Notes under the pieces: generated by a model | Seen by the model: the letters and a program-made list of their open reading frames with translations, nothing else | Told to the model about the DNA's origin: nothing | The model's database searches: none | In this document: piece after piece, positions 1-4,534 of the stretch | Numbering within the stretch: position 1 is the stretch's first letter | Layout: each line of letters opens with the position of its first letter | NCBI GenBank assembly: GCA_035283845.1 | Contig: DATESZ010000229.1 | Span: forward strand, 1-7,894 | Direction of reading: 5' to 3' | Source: DATESZ01 sp035283845 | GTDB taxonomy: Bacteria > Desulfobacterota > Syntrophia > Syntrophales > JACQWR01 | DNA length: 7,894 nucleotides | Position numbers and translations under genes: made by a program

Positions 1-514
1 GCAGGTCGATTATAAGCCAATCCCTTTCCCCATAATCAACATTTGCCACAAACTCCTCCGTTATGCCCCTCCTCATTTGATGAAACAAGGTTATGACTTC
101 GTCAGGATATATTAAACCCAAAGAAACGACATGCATCCCCAGGCCAAGGTTATCCGTGGCCGGGATCAGGCCTTTCGATCCATATTTTAATCCTTTTTCT
201 CCTTGAATTCCCAACATCTTCGGAATAGTTGATCCGTCAAGGTCCTGATCCAGGATCGTGACCTTCCTGCCCATCATAGCCAATGTAGCGGCAAGATTCA
301 CGGACAAAAGGCTTTTGCCGACCCCTCCCTTGCCTGCTGAGACGGCCACTTTGTATTTTATGCCGCTCATCTTCTTGATAGCGCCTACCATTCTGCGCCT
401 GCGAAACATCTTTTCCTTCATGGCGTCTCTGCACTCGAAAAACTTTTCGCAATCTTCGCACTTATAGTCACACTTCATCATTATGTTGATCTTCAAAATC
501 TCTCGGTCTTCCAT
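1..514 (-). CDS. NBP35/Mrp-like Fe-S P-loop ATPase, third module (partial, C-terminus beyond window)
   Basis: The frame opens with ATG at 514 and stays open to the left edge, giving 171 residues with no stop. What is seen: an N-terminal cysteine motif (C15, C19, C22, C28; spacing x3, x2, x5), a deviant Walker A GKGGVGKS at residues 61-68 with signature lysine K62 and P-loop lysine K67, a switch-like DQDLDGSTIPKMLG at about 89-102, and the beginning of Walker B (WLIIDL, 166-171) just where DLPPGTG is expected. This is the SIMIBI/Mrp-NBP35 family, whose characterised members bind and transfer Fe-S clusters with ATP hydrolysis. The sequence closely parallels both halves of the 641-residue fusion in the same operon. 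One difference is DGST where those have HGPS in the switch segment. A strong GGAGG at 519-523 supports the start. It is the fourth gene of the leftward operon, 26 bases after the small protein. Family assignment is secure; the specific role is inferred. Confidence 0.9.
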   Translation of the reverse strand, partial: MEDREILKINIMMKCDYKCEDCEKFFECRDAMKEKMFRRRRMVGAIKKMSGIKYKVAVSAGKGGVGKSLLSVNLAATLAMMGRKVTILDQDLDGSTIPKMLGIQGEKGLKYGSKGLIPATDNLGLGMHVVSLGLIYPDEVITLFHQMRRGITEEFVANVDYGERDWLIIDL

Positions 515-518
515 TACA

Positions 519-523
519 CCTCC
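519..523 (-). promoter_or_regulatory. Ribosome binding site of third ATPase gene
   Basis: On the minus strand GGAGG lies 4 bases before the ATG at 514. It fixes the start of a gene whose end is outside the window. Confidence 0.75.
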
Positions 524-540
524 AAGAACATATTTTTAAT

Positions 541-804
541 CTAATTATCTCCTATTGCTCTTTTGCCAAGCAAACCAGGCACATCTTCTTTAATCTTGAT
601 AAACCAGGGATCAGGTCTCAGGTAGCCCCGGTTGTACCGCATCAAAAGAATATCCCCATCGGGCAGTTTTTCTTTCGATGAAGAAACAATTGCCTTGACC
701 ACCCTGGTCTTGTAAATGTCCGTTTCTCTGACAGCTATGGTTATTTCTTCCCCCTCTTTGAGGGTGGAAATATCGTCAACAAATGTGTCGTACTCTTTTG
801 CCAT
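541..804 (-). CDS. Small 87-residue protein, possible gamma-type subunit of a phenylphosphate-carboxylase-like complex
   Basis: An 87-residue, about 10 kDa soluble protein without cysteine, signal peptide or membrane segment. Visible features are an acidic N-terminus with LKEGEE at 15-20, a beta-rich middle, KLPDGD at 46-51, RYNRG at 56-60 and PDPWFI at 64-69, suggesting a small all-beta fold. Its gene lies 38 bases behind the UbiD gene and has a very strong AAGGAGG at 813-819, 8 bases before the ATG, so it is surely translated. Anaerobic phenylphosphate carboxylase contains UbiD-like alpha and beta subunits plus a roughly 10 kDa gamma subunit (Pfam Phenyl_P_gamma, by recollection). Size, position and the general pattern fit that family, but I could not align it. 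It lacks the cysteine pairs expected of the BsdD/VdcD small subunit of hydroxyarylic acid decarboxylases, so that alternative is less likely. It is a real gene; its function is tentative. Confidence 0.85.
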   Translation of the reverse strand: MAKEYDTFVDDISTLKEGEEITIAVRETDIYKTRVVKAIVSSSKEKLPDGDILLMRYNRGYLRPDPWFIKIKEDVPGLLGKRAIGDN

Positions 805-812
805 GCCTTATT

Positions 813-819
813 CCTCCTT
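813..819 (-). promoter_or_regulatory. Strong ribosome binding site of the 87-residue gene
   Basis: Minus-strand AAGGAGG is close to a perfect anti-16S match and sits 8 bases before the ATG at 804. It supports translation of a short ORF that could otherwise be doubted, possibly at a high rate as expected for a complex subunit. Confidence 0.8.
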
Positions 820-842
820 GCAATCTCTCAGTTTATTATACA

Positions 843-2267
843 TCAAAATCCATATTTTTTCCAATTGGCAATCACTTTTTCTTGAATCTCTTTCGGGAAA
901 ATATTCCCGAAAGAGGCCTTGGGAGGAATCTCGATATTTTGATCCCAGCCCACAGGCCAGGTGCAATCCAGCAGCAGATTGGCCCCCTGCCCCCATAAAC
1001 GTTCCTCAAAACTCATGAACGGCATAAGGCCGTGACCGGGGCTGTTAGGCCGGGAGTGCACTCCTCTCACGGGATGGCACTTCGTAGAGATGGCGTGCAC
1101 AACTTCACCCAGATTGAAAACATCGACATCTTTATCCACAACCACCACAAAAGGAACGAGATACCCCAACTTACTCCCCCATATGGCATTGGCCACATGA
1201 ATGGCCACGCCCGAGTACGCCCGCTCCACAGAAACCACCACCAGATGGCCTGAGCCATAGGCGGGCATGGCAACTTCGACAACCGGTAGCGTCTTCACCG
1301 CCCGGGCCGCCTCGTTCCGCCACGCAAGGGTCATGACAATATCGGCTTCATCAACGGGCGTTCCCATATTGGAAACGGTGAGGATGGGGTTGTTGCGGTG
1401 GGTAACACAGGTTACCTCATATACCGGCCGAGGCGCACGCGGGGAAGTCCGAAATCCGGTATACTCCCCGAAAGGACCTTCTTCCACTCTCACCTTGGGC
1501 AGCACATAGCCTTCGATAATGATCTCGGAATGAGCGGGAACTTCAAGATCCACGGTTTCACACTTGACCAATTCAATGGGTTCCTTCCTCAGACCACCCG
1601 CCAAATCCACTTCACTCTCGCCGGGTCCCGCGGAAAGGCTTCCTCCAATAGTCGCAAGGGGATCAGATCCAATCACCGTGGCAAAGGGCATCGGTTTATT
1701 GGCCTTCTCATACTTTTGATACATGCGGCCAATGTCCTGGCCGGGAAGGATCAGCCCCCCCATCATGTTTTTTGTATGGATCATTTGCCGATACATGCCC
1801 CAGTTAACCCAGCCGGCGTCTTCCAAGTCACGCGTCGTAACATAGCCCCAAGTGTTAATGTACCTGCCCCCGTCCCCGTCGTGGGCCATGGGGGCGCCAA
1901 ATTTGAACAAGTCAATATCATCCCCCTTAATAATATTCTCTTTGCATGGCCCCTTGCTTACCAGCATAGGCTTGATGGGATTGGAGACCCTTTTGTCAAA
2001 CTCATTCGCTATGTCCCTTACAGACGTATCTGCGCTCATCCCCATAGCCAGCGCCATCCGGGAATAGGTGCCGCAGGGGCCTCCCATCATCCTGACTCCC
2101 GGGGCATCCTTGACTTTTTCAAAAAAAGTCGCCCTCTCCTCAAGTTCGTAGGCTCTGCGAATAATCGCGCCCGCTTCCAGATTCCAATCCACCTCTTTCT
2201 TTACTCTGACTAATTGCTTTTCTTTTTCCAAGACCTCAATAAATTCCCTTAAATCTTTAAACGCCAT
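843..2267 (-). CDS. UbiD-family prenyl-FMN-dependent (de)carboxylase
   Basis: A full-length 474-residue UbiD-family enzyme, the usual size. UbiD enzymes bind prenylated FMN and a divalent metal and reversibly (de)carboxylate aromatic or alpha,beta-unsaturated acids in the cytoplasm. Family residues seen by hand comparison with Aspergillus Fdc1: N155 and R160 in NWGMYRQ, E219 in GESE, and the hallmark EGPFGE giving E263 and E268. The Fdc1 metal-ligand His191 appears to be Asp here (D178 in LPGQDIG). The N-terminal domain (about 1-130), flavin-binding core (about 130-330) and C-terminal segment (about 330-474) are all present. The ATG at 2267 has AAGGAG 6 bases upstream. It lies 29 bases after the ATPase fusion and is followed by the small protein. 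This context fits anaerobic aryl carboxylases (phenylphosphate, benzene, naphthalene types) better than ubiquinone biosynthesis, because no ubi gene is nearby. No UbiX-type prenyltransferase is in the window. Substrate and reaction direction cannot be read from the sequence. Confidence 0.95.
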   Translation of the reverse strand: MAFKDLREFIEVLEKEKQLVRVKKEVDWNLEAGAIIRRAYELEERATFFEKVKDAPGVRMMGGPCGTYSRMALAMGMSADTSVRDIANEFDKRVSNPIKPMLVSKGPCKENIIKGDDIDLFKFGAPMAHDGDGGRYINTWGYVTTRDLEDAGWVNWGMYRQMIHTKNMMGGLILPGQDIGRMYQKYEKANKPMPFATVIGSDPLATIGGSLSAGPGESEVDLAGGLRKEPIELVKCETVDLEVPAHSEIIIEGYVLPKVRVEEGPFGEYTGFRTSPRAPRPVYEVTCVTHRNNPILTVSNMGTPVDEADIVMTLAWRNEAARAVKTLPVVEVAMPAYGSGHLVVVSVERAYSGVAIHVANAIWGSKLGYLVPFVVVVDKDVDVFNLGEVVHAISTKCHPVRGVHSRPNSPGHGLMPFMSFEERLWGQGANLLLDCTWPVGWDQNIEIPPKASFGNIFPKEIQEKVIANWKKYGF

Positions 2268-2273
2268 ATTTTT

Positions 2274-2279
2274 CTCCTT
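2274..2279 (-). promoter_or_regulatory. Ribosome binding site of the UbiD-family gene
   Basis: Minus-strand AAGGAG ends 6 bases before the ATG at 2267. It lies in the 29-base gap after the ATPase fusion stop codon, as expected for independent initiation within an operon. Confidence 0.7.
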
Positions 2280-2296
2280 TTCTCATTTTATTTTAG

Positions 2297-4222
2297 TTAA
2301 ATTGTAGATAATTTGGCAATGATCGAATCGGCTATTTCTCTCATTTTGCGAGTTACAGGCGAGTCGGGATACTTAATGATAAAAGGCGCCCCCTGGTCAG
2401 AAGAGGCCGATACGCGTTCATCCAACGGAATATCTCCCAGCCACGGCAGTTTCAAGTCGTCCGCCAATTCTTTCCCCTTTTTTTCAGAAAAAATCTCTGT
2501 GGCAGCATCACACTGGGGACAGATAAAACCGGCCATATTGACAACTAAGCCTAATATGGGCGCATTGGCCTGGCGGTATAGAGAAAGCCCTCGTTCCACC
2601 ACTTGCTGAGAGAGCTGCGAGGGAATTGTAACCGCTACAACGCCATCCACCCGAGGCAGTTCCCGCAAAATATTGTAATTCTCCGAGCCCGTTCCCGGAG
2701 GAAGGTCAAGGACAAGCCAGTCTAAAGATCCATAATCGACCTCGGCCAGAAAATCTCCCAATGCGCCTCTTTTCATGTCATGAAACCACGTTAAGGCCGT
2801 TCCCTCCTCCAAGAAAAAACCCATGGAAATTACCTTAACTCCCAACGGACCTTCTACCGGCTGAATCCCTTCCCTTTTAATTTTTAGCCGTCTCGCCTCT
2901 ATTCCCAGTAATTTTGGAATGCAAGGCCCGTGAAAATCTGAGTCTATAAGCCCCACGCTATAGCCCTTATGCGCTAAACTCAAAGCAAGATTGGCACTAA
3001 TCGTAGACTTCCCCACCCCGCCTTTACCGCTTACAACAGCGAGTATGTTCTTAATCGAGGACATACGCTTTTCAATTTTATCATGTCGCAACCCTTCATA
3101 ACGGCTCTGTTTAGCAGGATAGGCACATAAGAAATATTTACTGCAATCGTCACATCGCCGGTTGTAGCATCCAATGTCCATGTTAATTTCGAGTACTTCA
3201 GGCATCGAAGACCTGTTTAAGGAAGCCTCTTTCGTAGAAGAAGGCTGCAATGAGGCAAGGATGGATTTTTTTCCGGTAATTTTCTCAGTCAGTTTCAGGA
3301 AGCTTTGGGAAGAGGGAGAGCGGGGGGAACTCGCCAAAACAGAATTTCCCTGATCGGCCGCCTTTCTCAGATTGACGTCCAAGGGAATATTGCCCAGATA
3401 TCGGATGCCCGTTTTTTTGGCCAATTCCTTTCCGGCTCCCGATTGAAAGACAGGCGTAAGATAGCCGCAGTGAGGACAGGTAAAACCGCTCATGTTCTCC
3501 ACGAGCCCGAGGATGGGAGTAGCAATACTCTGGCAAAGGGAGATGCAGCGATAGGCAACCATCTGAGACAACTCAGCAGGAGTAGTCACCACAATCACCC
3601 CCGCTTTGTGAAGGGATATATACTTAAAGAGATTGACGGTCTCCGACCCCGTTCCAGGGGGTAAGTCTACCAGAAGGAAGTCCAATTCACCGAAATAGAC
3701 GTAGGCTAAAAATCCTTCCAACGCTTCCCGCTTCAACCCATCAAACCATGAAAGTGATTCTCCCATCTCTAACAAGAAATGAGCTGAAACCACTTTTATT
3801 CCCCATGGGCCTTCCACGGGAAGAATACCCTTGCTACTGGTAACGAGCTTCTCTTCCCCTTTGATCCCAAGCAGTTTGGGGATGGAAGGGCCATGAAAGT
3901 CGGAGTCAACTATACCTACACGATAACCATGCTGGGCCAAAGACATGGCCAGTTGAGAACTCACGGTAGATTTTCCTACCCCGCCCTTTCCCCCCATAAT
4001 GACAAGAATATTCTCGATCCCGGACATATTTTTCCTGATATCCGCAAGGCGACCCCGGGCAAATACCTGTTCTCTAAAAGGCGACGGGCAGTCAAAAAAT
4101 CGGTAGCAATTTTTGCAGTCATAATTGCAGTTCCAACCCACCTCGACATTGATATTCAAAACTTCCGGTACAATTTCTTCATTCTTTTTCATCCTTGCTT
4201 CGTTCCTCATCTTTCCTGTCAC
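2297..4222 (-). CDS. Tandem fusion of two NBP35/Mrp-like Fe-S P-loop ATPases
   Basis: A 641-residue protein made of two homologous ATPase units joined by a Ser/Pro/Lys-rich linker (about 296-338). Unit 1: cysteines 32, 36, 39, 45; deviant Walker A GKGGVGKS at 78-85; switch segment DSDFHGPSIPKLLG at 106-119; Walker B and DLPPGTGS near 181-193; C249-x2-C252. Unit 2: cysteines 352, 357, 360, 366; GKGGVGKS at 399-406; the same switch segment with HGPC at 427-440; DLPPGTGS at 506-513; C568-x2-C571. The CxxC pair matches the cluster-bridging cysteines of Mrp/NBP35, and the last three N-terminal cysteines match the NBP35 spacing x2, x5. Family members are cytoplasmic dimers that carry Fe-S clusters; a covalent two-unit form could act as an intramolecular dimer (inference). 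The GTG at 4222 has AAGGTG 5 bases upstream (4228-4233). ATG codons at 4210 and 4192 are alternatives; 4192 best matches the short N-terminus of the third module. First gene of the leftward operon. Confidence 0.92.
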   Translation of the reverse strand: MTGKMRNEARMKKNEEIVPEVLNINVEVGWNCNYDCKNCYRFFDCPSPFREQVFARGRLADIRKNMSGIENILVIMGGKGGVGKSTVSSQLAMSLAQHGYRVGIVDSDFHGPSIPKLLGIKGEEKLVTSSKGILPVEGPWGIKVVSAHFLLEMGESLSWFDGLKREALEGFLAYVYFGELDFLLVDLPPGTGSETVNLFKYISLHKAGVIVVTTPAELSQMVAYRCISLCQSIATPILGLVENMSGFTCPHCGYLTPVFQSGAGKELAKKTGIRYLGNIPLDVNLRKAADQGNSVLASSPRSPSSQSFLKLTEKITGKKSILASLQPSSTKEASLNRSSMPEVLEINMDIGCYNRRCDDCSKYFLCAYPAKQSRYEGLRHDKIEKRMSSIKNILAVVSGKGGVGKSTISANLALSLAHKGYSVGLIDSDFHGPCIPKLLGIEARRLKIKREGIQPVEGPLGVKVISMGFFLEEGTALTWFHDMKRGALGDFLAEVDYGSLDWLVLDLPPGTGSENYNILRELPRVDGVVAVTIPSQLSQQVVERGLSLYRQANAPILGLVVNMAGFICPQCDAATEIFSEKKGKELADDLKLPWLGDIPLDERVSASSDQGAPFIIKYPDSPVTRKMREIADSIIAKLSTI

Positions 4223-4239
4223 GATAACACCTTAAGATT

Positions 4240-4252
4240 GGGCAACATGCCC
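4240..4252 (-). other. Small hairpin in the leader of the ATPase-fusion gene
   Basis: GGGCA and TGCCC form a 5-bp GC-rich stem with a 3-base loop. It sits 6 bases upstream of the AAGGTG ribosome site of the GTG start at 4222, where it could affect ribosome access. There is no following T-run, so it is not a terminator. Confidence 0.4.
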
Positions 4253-4361
4253 CTGAGCTCAATATATTGATAGATATAGCGACCCTGTATGATTTGTATT
4301 TAAATTCCGTAAGGGTTTAAGGGTGGGTTTAAACCGATTCTTAGAGCCAGGGTAGCCGCGC

Positions 4362-4389
4362 AGTATCATATAATAATTTTCATTGTCAA
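4362..4389 (-). promoter_or_regulatory. Candidate sigma-70 promoter of the carboxylase operon
   Basis: Reading the minus strand, a perfect -35 TTGACA (4389-4384) is followed after 16 bases by GATACT (4367-4362), a 4/6 match to the -10 consensus. Transcription would begin near 4355, giving a leader of roughly 130 bases that contains two palindromes and the small hairpin. This is the best promoter match in the region, judged by eye. Confidence 0.5.
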
Positions 4390-4413
4390 GTCTTTTTATC
4401 ATACCGGTATAGG
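4383..4413 (+). promoter_or_regulatory. Weak candidate promoter of the acyl-CoA synthetase operon, overlapping a palindrome
   Basis: TTGTCA (4383-4388) and TATAGG (4408-4413) are separated by 19 bases, a long spacer that usually needs an activator. The perfect palindrome ATACCGGTAT (4401-4410) overlaps the -10 and could be an operator. The -35 overlaps the opposite-strand TTGACA, so the two promoters would compete. Tentative. Confidence 0.3.
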
Positions 4414-4420
4414 AGTTCTT

Positions 4421-4456
4421 TATACTTGGAATTATTCTGAATATATGCCAAGTATA
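4421..4456. repeat. 9-bp inverted repeat in the acyl-CoA synthetase leader
   Basis: TATACTTGG (4421-4429) is the exact reverse complement of CCAAGTATA (4448-4456), with an 18-base AT-rich interval. It lies between the candidate promoter and the ribosome site of the acyl-CoA synthetase gene. It could be a two-site operator for a dimeric regulator or an mRNA stem. No T-run follows, so a terminator is unlikely. Confidence 0.5.
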
Positions 4457-4488
4457 CTTCCATAAGGATTCAAGAACAGAGGGTGCTT

Positions 4489-4495
4489 AAGGAGG
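4489..4495 (+). promoter_or_regulatory. Strong ribosome binding site with no canonical start at proper distance
   Basis: AAGGAGG here is a near-perfect Shine-Dalgarno. The in-frame codon at normal distance (6 bases) is ATA at 4502, a rare initiator. The only canonical in-frame start before the conserved domain is GTG at 4535, 39 bases away with no good site of its own. The in-frame stop TAA at 4463-4465 limits how far upstream the gene can reach. Confidence 0.7.
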
Positions 4496-4534
4496 TGTCT
4501 CATAGCAAACGTCATTGATCTACTTAAAGACGAT

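Larger units (their letters stand above)
4223..4534. promoter_or_regulatory. Divergent intergenic control region
   Basis: This 312-base stretch separates the leftward carboxylase operon from the rightward acyl-CoA synthetase operon and encodes no convincing protein. It is AT-rich in the middle and unusually rich in symmetry: perfect palindromes at 4259-4270 (TCAATATATTGA), 4326-4335 (GGTTTAAACC), 4401-4410 (ATACCGGTAT) and 4450-4459 (AAGTATACTT), a 9-bp inverted repeat at 4421-4456 and a direct repeat GGGTTTAA at 4313-4320 and 4325-4332. It probably holds the promoters and operators of both units. No known riboswitch class was recognised. Confidence 0.7.

Noticed and set aside
237..461. 74-codon - strand frame inside the third ATPase region
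   Set aside because: It is out of frame with the ATPase, which carries the cysteine motif and Walker A in the overlapping frame.
541..804. BsdD/VdcD-type small subunit of hydroxyarylic acid decarboxylase
   Set aside because: That family has cysteine pairs in a small zinc-ribbon-like region; this protein contains no cysteine.
1398..2213. Long 271-codon open frame on the + strand opposite the UbiD gene
   Set aside because: It has no family features and is fully antisense to a gene with clear UbiD motifs; it is a shadow of that gene's codon bias.
3893..4270. 125-codon + strand frame over the start of the ATPase fusion and part of the leader
   Set aside because: It is antisense to well-supported Walker A and cysteine motifs, has a composition typical of a reverse-frame translation and no good ribosome site.
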